From: Novosphingobium sp. CECT 9465
Lineage (GTDB): Bacteria; Pseudomonadota; Alphaproteobacteria; Sphingomonadales; Sphingomonadaceae
DNA length: 64,000 nt
Direction: 5' to 3'
Assembly (NCBI RefSeq): GCF_920987055.1
Contig: NZ_CAKLBX010000004.1
Span: 1-64,000 of the forward strand
Part shown: positions 1-8,004 of the stretch, in pieces
How the letters are laid out: every line of letters begins with the position of its first letter
How positions within the stretch are numbered: position 1 is the stretch's first letter
Position numbers and translations under genes: made by a program
The notes under the pieces: model-generated
Told to the model about the DNA's origin: nothing
What the model saw: only the letters and a program-made list of their open reading frames with translations
Database searches by the model: none

Positions 1-280
1 ATTCGGGGTCAACGATCACGACAGTGCCAAGCTCGTCTCCGATCTGCTCGGCCAGGAGACGGTCGTGTTCGAGACCATGAGCCGCGCGATCGACAGCGAC
101 GAAACCGGCATATCGTTCGGCGCGCAGCATGTCGCTCGCCCGCTGCTCACCCCCGATGAAGTCCGCACGCTGCGCGAGGATTACCAGCTCCTGTTCCTCG
201 CGGGGCAACGGCCGATCGTCGCCGCCAAGCTCAAATACTATGCCGATCGCGAGTTCGCGGGCCGCTTCGACAAGGCGTGA
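1..280 (+). CDS. traG: TraG/VirD4-type coupling protein, C-terminal end (5' partial)
   Basis: The gene enters from the left edge; only about 92 codons are visible, read from base 2. The segment LLTPDEVRTLREDYQLLFLA and the following AGQRPIVAAKLKYYAD are typical of the C-terminal end of VirD4/TraG coupling ATPases linked to Trb-type secretion systems, which bring the relaxosome to the inner-membrane type IV channel. The Walker motifs lie outside the window. It points toward repA. A second, different coupling protein (TraD) is encoded at 12352..14871, so the plasmid may carry parts of two transfer systems. The family call is fairly firm; the name traG rests on the tail only. Confidence 0.75.
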   Translation, partial: FGVNDHDSAKLVSDLLGQETVVFETMSRAIDSDETGISFGAQHVARPLLTPDEVRTLREDYQLLFLAGQRPIVAAKLKYYADREFAGRFDKA

Positions 281-573
281 GGCCGTTTAAACGGTGCGTG
301 GATCTCGCGCCGGAAAAATCGGGCGGCCCTGGGAAGCCCGTAGAGCGCCATAGGCGGTTCCGACGCCGAAAACCCTGACCTACGCCCGGAATGAGGCCGG
401 GCGGGCCGGAAATCGCCCCCTGTGGGGACGTTTCCGCCTCCTCTACCCTCTCGATCAGAACGCCCACATATCCGCTTGGCTTTTCTGGAAAGCCATTTTC
501 GGCGGCTGGGTTCAATGATGCGCTGGCGATAGGGGTGTGACGGTTACACCACACCCCAAATTAACAAAAGCGT

Positions 574-668
574 GCCGGCGAAGCCGGCTCATTTTGGGGA
601 TGCCGGGTGGGAGGATCGCATAGCGATCCGGGGCGGCCGAAGGCCGCGAGCCGGCGGGGCGGAGCCCC
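574..668. repeat. cluster of four short hairpins upstream of the origin
   Basis: Four perfect hairpins follow each other: GCCGGC-gaa-GCCGGC (574..588), GGATCGC-ata-GCGATCC (613..629), GCGGCC-gaa-GGCCGC (633..647) and GGGGC-gga-GCCCC (656..668). The 281..722 stretch has no convincing gene; the ORFs over it have arginine-rich, low-complexity translations. The architecture, a short stem closed by a purine triloop, resembles the hairpin cassettes at 16.7-17.6 kb. They may separate traG transcription from the origin. Confidence 0.7.
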
Positions 669-722
669 AAGAGGCGGTGCTTTTCTTCCTTTCAACGTCG
701 CATCAAGCGGGGCGGCCTAAAG

Positions 723-1023
723 TTATCCACAGCCTCGCCCTAGTGTTAATATATGGGTTTAGAGTCGTGTTACGGGATTTGGGCGGTTTTATAGTGCGTT
801 GAAAATAATGTATTAATTGGCGTTTTTGTGACGCGCGGTGAATCCGCTCTGACGAAAAAGCGAATCCAGAGTGACGATAGGGTGAATCCACTCTGACGAT
901 AGGCCCGCCCCCTCCAAGCGTAATCGGAATGACGATAGCGCGGGGGTGAATCTGAAATGACGATAATCCGCTTGCGTATGTGAAATGACGATAGTAGCTG
1001 TGGCGTTAGTGAAATGACGATAG
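723..1023. other. oriV: candidate origin of replication: DnaA box and iterons
   Basis: A perfect DnaA-box consensus TTATCCACA lies at 723..731, followed by an AT-rich stretch (about 741..832) and seven copies of TGACGATAG or a close variant, starting at 850, 872, 894, 930, 958, 986 and 1015. The first three form 22-bp iterons that also contain GAATCC; GANTC methylation sites occur at 840, 862, 884 and 948. The later copies are spaced 28-29 bp. The last copy overlaps the repA start codon. Iteron arrays of this kind bind the cognate initiator, so this is very probably the replication origin, with RepA repressing its own gene. Confidence 0.85.
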
Positions 1024-2135
1024 ACTCCGCCCCTTCCCTGTTTGACGCGCCGATCGCCGCGCCGTCCATGGCCGTGGACGGCGACGATCGCACGCCGCTG
1101 CTGCCGGTGCGGCACCCTAACCAAGACCTGTTCATCTGCGATGTTCTCGACGCCATCCCCAAGGACGACATGGCCTCGATGGAGCATCCGGTTTTCTCGC
1201 TCTCGACCAAGCCCGACAACCGGATGCGGCGCTATGAGCATAACGGCAACGTTATCGAGATTATCCCCTCGGGCAAGGGGCTGGCGACGATCCACGACAA
1301 GGACATATTGATCTACTGTATTTCGCAGCTCGTCGCGAAGATGAATCAGGGCCAGCAACCTAGCCGCACGGTGCGCCTGCAAGCCTATGACATGCTCGTC
1401 GCCACCAACCGGCAAACCAGCGGCGAAGGCTATCGGCTGATGGCCGACGCCCTCACCCGCCTGCGCGGGACCACGGTGCGGACCAATATCCAGACGGGCG
1501 GTGTCGAGGAAACGCGGATTTTCGGGCTGATCGAAGAAGCCAGAATCACACGCAAGACGTTCGACGGCCGTATGCTCGATCTGGAAATCACCCTGTCGGA
1601 TTGGGTTTATCGCTCGGTCATCAGCAAGAATGTTCTGACGCTTCACCGCGACTATTTCCGGCTCCGCAAGCCGTTCGAGCGGCGCATGTATGAGCTGGCC
1701 CGCAAGCATTGCGGCGTGAAGGACGAATGGAAGATCGGCCTGGAGCTGCTGCAAAAGAAATGCGGCTCGAACAGCCCGCTCCGGGTGTTCCGGGCCTTGG
1801 TCAAGAAGGTCTGCGAGCATGACGCGGACCACGGCCATTTCCCCGACTATGCGGTGACGATGAATGATGACGTGATCCTGTTCCGCAACCGCTCGGGCCT
1901 CAAGTCCAAGCCCGATCCGCTCGCCAACGCCGGCGACGATGCGCCCTATATCGACCCGGAAACCATGCACGACGCCAAGACGGCCGCGCCAGGCTATGAC
2001 GTGTATGCGCTTTATGACGAATGGGTGTCGTGGTGGCACGACATGGGCAAGCCCGAGCTGAAAAGCCCCCGCGCCGCTTTCCTAGCCCGGCTTATTCATC
2101 GGGTTCGGTCAGAAGGGTTGGCGGGAGTGGTTTAA
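1014..2135 (+). CDS. repA: replication initiator protein A (RPA family)
   Basis: The 373-residue protein matches the RPA family of plasmid initiators, which bind iterons through winged-helix domains and open the origin. The central part is the most typical, for example GKGLATIHDKDILIYCISQL, the following QPSRTVRLQAYD, and DWVYRSVISKNVLTLHRDYF. It sits directly behind the DnaA box and iterons. The ATG at 1014 was chosen because the family begins close to this point; it lies inside the last iteron (ATGACGATAG), so RepA bound there would block its own translation start region. Length is normal for the family. No parA or parB follows, which is unusual for a low-copy replicon. Confidence 0.93.
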   Translation: MTIDSAPSLFDAPIAAPSMAVDGDDRTPLLPVRHPNQDLFICDVLDAIPKDDMASMEHPVFSLSTKPDNRMRRYEHNGNVIEIIPSGKGLATIHDKDILIYCISQLVAKMNQGQQPSRTVRLQAYDMLVATNRQTSGEGYRLMADALTRLRGTTVRTNIQTGGVEETRIFGLIEEARITRKTFDGRMLDLEITLSDWVYRSVISKNVLTLHRDYFRLRKPFERRMYELARKHCGVKDEWKIGLELLQKKCGSNSPLRVFRALVKKVCEHDADHGHFPDYAVTMNDDVILFRNRSGLKSKPDPLANAGDDAPYIDPETMHDAKTAAPGYDVYALYDEWVSWWHDMGKPELKSPRAAFLARLIHRVRSEGLAGVV

Positions 2136-2193
2136 GCGATTGCTTTGATGTAGGAAAATGGGTGTCTAGGCCATTCCTGCAGCGAGGCAATTT

Positions 2194-2652
2194 ATGCCAC
2201 GGACCACACCCGCCGGGAGCGATGATAGCGCGCCGGGATTTTCGTTTCCAGCGATCGGGCGCAAGAAGATCACAGCCGCGTTCGACGGAGGTCGGCTCAC
2301 CTCGGATGGCGGTGTTCTGCTGCTGGCACAGGCCGAGCGCGCGATGGGGCTTTGCCGGCGGCTTGCGGCTTGCATTGCCGATCCGCGCGATCCTGCGCGG
2401 GTGATCCATCGCCTTGATGACATACTGCGTGCCCGCGTGTTCGCGATCGCGTGCGGCTACGAGGACGCCGATGATCTCGACGCTCTGCGTGACGATCCGG
2501 GCTTCCGCCTGGCGCTGGGCAAGCTGCCGGGATCGGGCGCGGGGCTGGCCAGCCAACCAACGATGAGCCGGTGGGAAAATGCGCCGACCACACGCGAGTT
2601 GGCCAGGATGATGTCCGCGATGATCGACATCTACTGCGCCAGTTACGATTGC
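2194..2652 (+). pseudogene. IS1380-type transposase, N-terminal fragment
   Basis: About 153 codons match the start of IS1380-family transposases: ITAAFDGGRLTSDGGVLLLA, then a run of RLDDILRARVFAIACGYEDA and QPTMSRWENAPTTRELARMM. The family normally continues after the SYD segment into the first catalytic Asp block; here it stops and the frame runs on into an unrelated response regulator, giving one uninterrupted ORF of 307 codons (2194..3117). A ribosome site GAGG stands 6 nt before the ATG. The catalytic core is missing, so it cannot transpose. The left end of the element should lie between the repA stop and 2194, but I could not define its inverted repeat. Confidence 0.8.
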
Positions 2653-2685
2653 AAGCGCCTACAGATACAGGCGGTTGTAGAGGTG

Positions 2686-3117
2686 ATGAACACTTCGACC
2701 GTACCTTTCGCGCTCGCGGTCGATGACGTCCCGATCATCCTGATGGACATGACGCTGATCCTGGAGGACGCCGGCTTTCGCTGTCATGAGGCGATGGACG
2801 GCGATACCGCGATCGTGCTGCTGGAGGAGCAGGCCGACAACACCATCCTGCTGTTCTCCGATGTCGAGATGCCGGGATCGATCAACGGCTTTGCGCTGGC
2901 GCGTCATGTCGCACAGCACTGGCCCTGGATCGAGATCGTGATCGCCAGCGGCAATATCCGTCCCAATCCGGGTGACATGCCCGAGAAGGCGACGTTCATC
3001 CCGAAGCCCTTCTCGGCTGCGATCGTCCACGAGCACCTCCGCAGGACGCTGCCTGACGGCAAGAAGCCCGCGCCGCTGAAGAATGCGGTGACGACGCCGG
3101 TTCAGCCGGGAGCCTGA
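2686..3117 (+). CDS. single-domain response regulator
   Basis: A CheY-like receiver of 143 residues: the acidic pair in AVDD near residue 13, the phospho-acceptor Asp in FSDVEMPG, the Ser in IASGN and the Lys in PKPF are all present. There is no output domain, so it would act as a phosphorelay or binding partner. The frame is continuous with the IS1380 fragment upstream, but the ATG at 2686, preceded by GAGG, is the likely native start; a fusion of 307 residues starting at 2194 is also possible. No histidine kinase is in the window. Its 3' end overlaps the convergent gene at 3102..3506 by 16 bp. Confidence 0.85.
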   Translation: MNTSTVPFALAVDDVPIILMDMTLILEDAGFRCHEAMDGDTAIVLLEEQADNTILLFSDVEMPGSINGFALARHVAQHWPWIEIVIASGNIRPNPGDMPEKATFIPKPFSAAIVHEHLRRTLPDGKKPAPLKNAVTTPVQPGA

Positions 3118-3506
3118 GCCACCCCTGCCGAGGCGAGCAACTGCGCGTCGGTCGCGTCGCGGTTGTCGATCCACCATTTGGCGTCCGCGATGCCGAGCAG
3201 CGCCGCGCCGGTTTCGACGCTATCGAGAGGTTGATCCTTGCGCAGCAAGGCGATCCGTTTCGCGCGAATGGTCGTTGCCCAGCTGACCTGTCGTTCCGAG
3301 CCGTTGAGCGGCGCCAGCGACAGATGGGCAACGGCTTGTTGCGAGGCCGCGGCGTCGCGCTCGTTCTCTTCCTGGCGCTGCTTGCGGTAGCACGCGCCGC
3401 AGACCGTCGTGCGCAGCCAGGTGGCCTTGCGCTCCTGCTGCGACGCGAACCCGGCAATGAAATGGGTTTGCTCATGGCCGCAGGTGTGGGTGATGCGATG
3501 GTCCAT
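3102..3506 (-). CDS. hypothetical protein with Cys/His N-terminus
   Basis: A 134-residue protein of unknown function. The N-terminus carries CGHEQTH and, 25 residues later, CGACYRK, which together could bind a zinc ion. The rest is helical and charged, without a membrane segment or a known catalytic motif. It lies downstream of the SGNH hydrolase gene with a gap of about 95 bp and may be the last gene of the long minus-strand unit. Its end overlaps the convergent response-regulator gene. Confidence 0.6.
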   Translation of the reverse strand: MDHRITHTCGHEQTHFIAGFASQQERKATWLRTTVCGACYRKQRQEENERDAAASQQAVAHLSLAPLNGSERQVSWATTIRAKRIALLRKDQPLDSVETGAALLGIADAKWWIDNRDATDAQLLASAGVAQAPG

Positions 3507-3602
3507 GACGTTCAGCCTGTCATATGGGCCGGATTTGTTCCAGCGGGATTGAGTCGAGCCGTTCGGTTCCGGCGACCGATGCTCGCGGCATGAAGATGGC
3601 GA

Positions 3603-4094
3603 TCACGACCCGAGTGGGCTGCTCATCACCAGCACGGTCGCGCGCGCGATCGGCGCCGGCGCTACGCCGGCTCTGAAGGGGGCGACCGCCCCCCACCGCA
3701 GCGACTTGGCGACGGGGCGATAGCTGACCGGATGGATGCCATCCCGGCTCGGTTGCGCCCGCAGCGGGATGACGGTGTCGCCGAAACGTGCCGCGATCGA
3801 CGTGACAATGGATGACGCGCGCAGGTCGTAGGGGGCAAGCCAGGCCACCTTGACGGCGGTGGTTCGCCGCCTGAGCGCAAGAAGGTTGGTTGGGAGCGCC
3901 GGACTGGCGGCATCGTTCGACCCGAGTGCGATGAGGGCGACGGTGGCGGCCGAAGCGCCCCTCACCCGCCGCTCGATCTCGGCCGAACCGGCACCCACGC
4001 GCGCATGAACCTCGCAGCGTATGCCCTGTGCTGCCAATGCCTGCGCCGTGCCGACCGCGGTGCTGTCGCCCAGGATCAGGCAGAAGGGAATCAT
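3603..4094 (-). CDS. SGNH/GDSL-type hydrolase-like protein
   Basis: The 163-residue product shows the marks of the SGNH fold: GDST close to the N-terminus (catalytic Ser block), GSND in the middle (block III) and DGIHP near the C-terminus (block V with the Asp-His pair). Members of this family are esterases or acetyl-hydrolases acting on lipids, sugars or peptidoglycan. No classical signal peptide is visible. The ATG at 4094 overlaps the stop of the upstream gene (ATGA), showing translational coupling. In a transfer operon a cell-wall-modifying activity is plausible, but the substrate cannot be told from the sequence. Confidence 0.7.
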   Translation of the reverse strand: MIPFCLILGDSTAVGTAQALAAQGIRCEVHARVGAGSAEIERRVRGASAATVALIALGSNDAASPALPTNLLALRRRTTAVKVAWLAPYDLRASSIVTSIAARFGDTVIPLRAQPSRDGIHPVSYRPVAKSLRWGAVAPFRAGVAPAPIARATVLVMSSPLGS

Positions 4095-4588
4095 GGCCGA
4101 CCAGCCTGATGGGCAAGCGGTTTTCGTGGAGTGGTCATGTCGCCGTAGGCAAGTAGCCCGAAGATGGCGACAGCACAGCCGGCGATGCCGAACGCTGCGC
4201 GTGCCAGCCCGATCAGCCGCGCCTTGCGACCCTTGCGAAGGTGGTTCCACCCTCGATCGAGCGAGGTACGCCAGGACAGCCAGCCATCGCCGATATCGCT
4301 CGCGCCGAACATCGCGATGGGGATCGCGACGGCCAGCATGATATGCCGGATGTCGGCGCGGGCGATCACGATGGCGAGAAAGGTCGCGACCAGAATGAAC
4401 AGCGCGATGGCGTTGATGACGCTGTAGAGCGGGCGCAGCCGAAAGATCCGACGCGAGGGCGCAGCGAGGTAGCGCACGATCGGACGGCGGCAGGTGTCAC
4501 AGACCAGCATGTGCTGCCCCAGCGGCCAGCGGCGCATCGCCTCATGGCAATACGGGCATTCGGGCCGGGGCAGGCTGATCATATTCAT
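4091..4588 (-). CDS. zinc-ribbon membrane protein
   Basis: 165 residues. The N-terminus holds two CxxC pairs (CPYC and CDTC, about 18 residues apart) forming a probable zinc ribbon, followed by two hydrophobic spans (around SVINAIALFILVATFLAIVI and HIMLAVAIPIAMF) and a third near AAFGIAGCAVAIFGLLAYG. The start at 4588 overlaps the NERD gene stop in an ATGA. It is probably an inner-membrane protein with a small cytoplasmic metal-binding head. Function is unknown. Confidence 0.7.
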   Translation of the reverse strand: MNMISLPRPECPYCHEAMRRWPLGQHMLVCDTCRRPIVRYLAAPSRRIFRLRPLYSVINAIALFILVATFLAIVIARADIRHIMLAVAIPIAMFGASDIGDGWLSWRTSLDRGWNHLRKGRKARLIGLARAAFGIAGCAVAIFGLLAYGDMTTPRKPLAHQAGRP

Positions 4589-5739
4589 GCGACGTGGCCG
4601 ACCCTGATCGCATCGGGAAGTGCAGCCCGGATCACGTCGGCGACGTCGGGCACGCAGATCCAGTTGGAGAATCTCGGGTTCCAGATCGCCTTGCCCTTGC
4701 ACAACGCGGAAAGAACCTCCCTGCCGATCTCATCGTCGCGCGCGGCCCTGAATGCGATGCGGCCATCTGGCAGTGTCCGCTCGACGATCCCGGCGCATAC
4801 CTCGATAGGTGCGCCCGCCTTGACGGGAACCGCCTTGGCAGGGGGCGATACCTCCAAAACGGTGCATTCAACCGCTACCGATGTGGAGGGACTTTGCGCC
4901 GGATGAACAGTGACAGGCTCTGCCTCGACGTACGGCGGCAATTCCGGCACAGACGCGGCCTGGACGATGGGCATGTTGATCGGCCCAGACGGGTCGCCGG
5001 TATGAGACGTATCGGCGGCGTCCGTGCTGTCAGGAACGATGCCGAGGCGGGTATAGATATCGCCCTCCTGGACATGGTCGGCGATGAGCTGGTCGGCGAT
5101 CTCGACCATCTGCGCGGCGGTGACGCCGGTCGAAAACATTCGTCCCAGGGGCGATGACCCGCCGAACGGCACCCAGGCTTTGTAAAGGTTGTCGCATTTG
5201 TAGATCGGCTCGTCGCTGCCGATTTTGGAACGGTCGATCATCGCGGTGGGCGGAACGGACACGAATACGCCGACCTCCGCGAACGCCCTGTCATGCCCTT
5301 TTCGCTTCAGCCACGCCTGCAGCACCTTGCGTTGTCGTTTGGCCTGTTCGACCGGATTGGGGATGTTCTGCGGCTGACGTTGCGAGCGATACCAGACCAT
5401 CCATTCGCCATGCTCGTTCTTCGAGATCCGGCCAGAGTAGTTCTTGGATTCGAAGATCGAGGCGGTGCGCGACGCCCGCGACAGCAGGATATGATCGAAC
5501 TGCGCGAACCCGCCCTGCCCGTCCGGCAGGCGCAGATCGTGGATAAGCAGGTTGCGGTCGTTGTCAGGCCCGAATTGGTGATCGAGCATATAGGCGGTCT
5601 CGCGCTCGCCCCGCATCCCCTGGCGATGGTTCCGCACCGTCGATCGCACGCGCTCGGGGAGAGCCGCGAACTCGTCGGACGCCATCACTTCGTCGGCAAA
5701 TGCGATCTCGGCCGCGCGGGTCGATTTCTTGCGGATCAT
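4585..5739 (-). CDS. NERD (nuclease-related) domain protein
   Basis: 384 residues. The first 200 contain a nuclease-related NERD domain: GERETAYMLDHQF, then DLRLPDGQGGFAQFDHILL and IFESKNYSGRI, matching the Glu/Asp/ExK layout of restriction-endonuclease-like folds. A Pro-rich linker (about residues 245-310) leads to a C-terminal domain with WNPRFSNWICVPD, a small motif seen at the ends of several plasmid proteins. NERD proteins are linked to DNA processing, often together with helicases. Both ends overlap the neighbouring genes by 4 bp, so it is translated with them. Confidence 0.8.
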   Translation of the reverse strand: MIRKKSTRAAEIAFADEVMASDEFAALPERVRSTVRNHRQGMRGERETAYMLDHQFGPDNDRNLLIHDLRLPDGQGGFAQFDHILLSRASRTASIFESKNYSGRISKNEHGEWMVWYRSQRQPQNIPNPVEQAKRQRKVLQAWLKRKGHDRAFAEVGVFVSVPPTAMIDRSKIGSDEPIYKCDNLYKAWVPFGGSSPLGRMFSTGVTAAQMVEIADQLIADHVQEGDIYTRLGIVPDSTDAADTSHTGDPSGPINMPIVQAASVPELPPYVEAEPVTVHPAQSPSTSVAVECTVLEVSPPAKAVPVKAGAPIEVCAGIVERTLPDGRIAFRAARDDEIGREVLSALCKGKAIWNPRFSNWICVPDVADVIRAALPDAIRVGHVA

Positions 5740-6593
5740 CGTTTCGGCGTTCCCGGATTTGGCTGCGGCAGCGGTTGAACCGCCTGCGCCGGTAGCGGCG
5801 CGGAGGCGGGAGGCACCATTGCGGGCGGCTTGGCCGGCACCAGCCTCGCCTCGAGCCGTGGCCGTGCATCCTCGATCAGCTTGCGGAACGCATCGAGCGT
5901 CGCCAGCGTGGTGATCTTGCCGATGTCGGTCGAGGCGTAGCTTCCACCGAGCGCACCCACGCCAAGGCCGAGCAACAGCCCACCGCCCACGACGCCGATA
6001 TCCTTCTTGCGCGCCGACCCGCTGGCGACCGCTTCCTGGATGCCGGTGTTCACGTCGACCAGCGTCATCAGCACCTGGCTTTCGAGTGTCTTCGACTTGA
6101 GCCCGACCGCCCCGCCGAACACACCGCCGACCCCGCCCCCGCTCTCACGCGACTTGGCGTCGGAATAGACCACCTTCACCTCGATCAGATAATCCGCCTT
6201 GGTGACAGGCCGGGTTGTGGCAGTCCCGCCATTGATCGCGCGTTCGCGTTCGAGCGCGCTGAACGCCTCGCCGCGATCGGCGACGCGGAAGCAATTGGAT
6301 CGCGCGATCATCAGCTTGACCAGTGGCAGCGCGTCGACGCGCGCGGTCGAACCGCCGTTCTGCATCTCCGCCATGCGCATGAGCGCCTGCAGTTGCGGCG
6401 ACAGGCCATCGGCCGGGTTGGCGGCCTTCTCCTCAACCAGCGCGGCAACGCCGAGCGGCACCTGGCATTGCGGCACGGCGGTCGTCTCGTCGACGCCGGT
6501 GCCGCCCTGCCCCAGCTTCTGGGCGTGGGCCATTGAAGGTGTGACGGCCGCGAGCGCGGCCGTCACGACGAGCATGCGGGTGCGATCAAGCAC
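5736..6593 (-). CDS. CsgG-like secreted protein
   Basis: I chose the GTG at 6593 (285 residues) because it is preceded by GAAGG and gives a signal peptide with a charged n-region (LDRTR), a hydrophobic core and AHA-Q cleavage; an ATG at 6575 is the alternative. The mature part has features of the CsgG/curli-transport fold: SNCFRVADRGEAFSALERER, then DYLIEVKVVYSDAK and VLMTLVDVNTG, followed by a glycine-rich span GVVGGGLLLGLGVGALGG. No lipobox Cys is visible, unlike CsgG itself. Its Pro-rich tail suggests the envelope. It lies between a Cys-rich exported protein and the NERD gene, overlapping both. Confidence 0.65.
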   Translation of the reverse strand: MLDRTRMLVVTAALAAVTPSMAHAQKLGQGGTGVDETTAVPQCQVPLGVAALVEEKAANPADGLSPQLQALMRMAEMQNGGSTARVDALPLVKLMIARSNCFRVADRGEAFSALERERAINGGTATTRPVTKADYLIEVKVVYSDAKSRESGGGVGGVFGGAVGLKSKTLESQVLMTLVDVNTGIQEAVASGSARKKDIGVVGGGLLLGLGVGALGGSYASTDIGKITTLATLDAFRKLIEDARPRLEARLVPAKPPAMVPPASAPLPAQAVQPLPQPNPGTPKR

Positions 6594-6915
6594 CGGCGCC
6601 CGCCTTCTTCGCATGCGCTGCGGGATCGCAGATCCCGGCACGCTCCTCGTCCGCCGCAACTTTCTTCGCGGCTTCGTCACAGTCCTTGCAGTCGGGACAG
6701 TCCGCGCAGTCCTTGCATTTGCCGTTGTGAAGCGCGTGCGCGCGATAGCGCGCCTTCTTCGCCTCGACCTCGCGCGCGGCATCGGTGCCGGCATGACTTC
6801 CGGCGAAGCTCGCCATCGCGAGCAGGACCGGCGCCGACGACTGCGCGCTGGCGGCCGACGGCAAGGCCACGGAGAGGGCGGCAAGCCCCAGCGCGGCGAT
6901 CATCTTCAGTTTCAT
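6586..6915 (-). CDS. small exported Cys-rich protein
   Basis: 109 residues with a clear signal peptide (KLKMIAALGLAALSVALPSA, then ASA-Q). The mature protein contains a tight cysteine cluster, CKDCADCPDCKDC, five Cys spaced by two residues, plus one later Cys. This could bind metal or form disulfides in the periplasm. The gene end overlaps the start of the CsgG-like gene, so both are translated together and may act at the envelope. I know no family with certainty. Confidence 0.65.
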   Translation of the reverse strand: MKLKMIAALGLAALSVALPSAASAQSSAPVLLAMASFAGSHAGTDAAREVEAKKARYRAHALHNGKCKDCADCPDCKDCDEAAKKVAADEERAGICDPAAHAKKAGAGA

Positions 6916-6941
6916 CGTGTGTACTCCTTCCCTGGCCGTTT

Positions 6942-7151
6942 TCAGAAGAAACCGTTGCGTCGGCCGTCGCGACGGTCATCGTGGCGGGCGCTGCTGTCGC
7001 CCAGCGCCGAGCGCCGGACCTCCAGCTCAACCCCGTCCCCCTTGCGGCGAATGCGGACATCCTGCGGGGCGATGTTGTTGCGCTTCGCCCAGCGGTCTGC
7101 GTCGGCATCCGAGCCGAACTCGCCCATTTCCTCGAAATCCCAGTTGCTCAT
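6942..7151 (-). CDS. small hypothetical protein
   Basis: 69 residues beginning MSNWDFEEMGEFGSDADADR, with a basic, hydrophilic C-terminus and no membrane segment. It lies in line with its neighbours in the minus-strand unit, with short gaps on both sides. No family is recognised; a regulatory or structural role is possible. Confidence 0.5.
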   Translation of the reverse strand: MSNWDFEEMGEFGSDADADRWAKRNNIAPQDVRIRRKGDGVELEVRRSALGDSSARHDDRRDGRRNGFF

Positions 7152-7242
7152 GTCTCCTGTCCCGGTTGATCGCCGTGCCGGCGCGCGGGGGCCGGTCCTG
7201 GCGGTGCGATGCGAAATCCCCGCGCGTGGATGAAGGACAGTG

Positions 7243-8004
7243 TCACTGGATCGAGGCCGGTTTGGCGGCGATGCGCCGGACCACGAGATTGCTGTCGGCC
7301 CCCAGACGAAGATCGAGCGTGTGCCCGACCCGTCGCGTGAACAGCATCACGCCGGCAACCTCGTCGTGCAGCGTGCCCTTGCCGAAGAAGGTCCGAGAAT
7401 CTGCCCATTCGCGGCCGTGGATGAAGCGGACGCGATATTGGCCGAGCGGGGCTGGCACGGTGACACGCTCGAAGGCGCGGACATAGACCGACAGCCGGTT
7501 CTTCGCCGTCGCCGGATCGAGCAGCTGGACGATGCTATTGTCTGCCGCACCCTGAATGGTCAGGTGGCTTCTGACGGTTCGCAGGTCGACGCTGGAGGAG
7601 ACGGCGACCGTTCCCGATTCCGGAAAACCGGTGTTCGTCCCCACGATTGACGCGAACAGGCTGGAGGTTGCGCGCTTGATCTGGCCCTGCCCGGCCCAGG
7701 CCGCAAGGACCAGTGCGATGGCAACACCGACGCCCAGCGCCTGCCAGTAAGGGGCCGGCGTGAAGCGCGGGCGGGGCCGCCATCGACCGCGCTGATAATC
7801 GTGGCCCCTGTTCCTGGCTTCGAACCACGACCCTTTCGATCCGCCAGATATCCAGCTCGCGCTCCCCAGCGGCACCGATTTCCTGAACCCGAAGCGGTTC
7901 AGCTCGACCCGTGCCTTGCGATCGTTCCATTGCGTCGCACCGGGATCGAGCCCCTGCCGCTTGCGGTAGCGATCGCGCATATAGTCGCGATCATCGATGC
8001 CCAT
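7243..8004 (-). CDS. membrane-anchored protein with N-terminal DRDYM motif
   Basis: 253 residues. The N-terminus reads MGIDDRDYMRDRYRKRQ, close to that of the gene at 8712..9038. A single transmembrane helix (around YWQALGVGVAIALVLAAWAG) follows at about residue 100, then an extracytoplasmic domain with VYVRAFERVTVPAPLGQYRV and RTFFGKGTLHD, a pattern I associate with uncharacterised proteins that pair a DRDY tail with a small beta domain. The ATG at 8004 overlaps the upstream stop by 14 bp. Likely an envelope component of the transfer unit; no activity can be assigned. Confidence 0.65.
   Translation of the reverse strand: MGIDDRDYMRDRYRKRQGLDPGATQWNDRKARVELNRFGFRKSVPLGSASWISGGSKGSWFEARNRGHDYQRGRWRPRPRFTPAPYWQALGVGVAIALVLAAWAGQGQIKRATSSLFASIVGTNTGFPESGTVAVSSSVDLRTVRSHLTIQGAADNSIVQLLDPATAKNRLSVYVRAFERVTVPAPLGQYRVRFIHGREWADSRTFFGKGTLHDEVAGVMLFTRRVGHTLDLRLGADSNLVVRRIAAKPASIQ

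Noticed and set aside
813..2039. 408-codon ORF antisense to repA
   Set aside because: A high-GC shadow of repA, with no start site and no family.
2150..2652. Complete IS1380 element
   Set aside because: Only about 150 transposase codons remain and no right end is visible.
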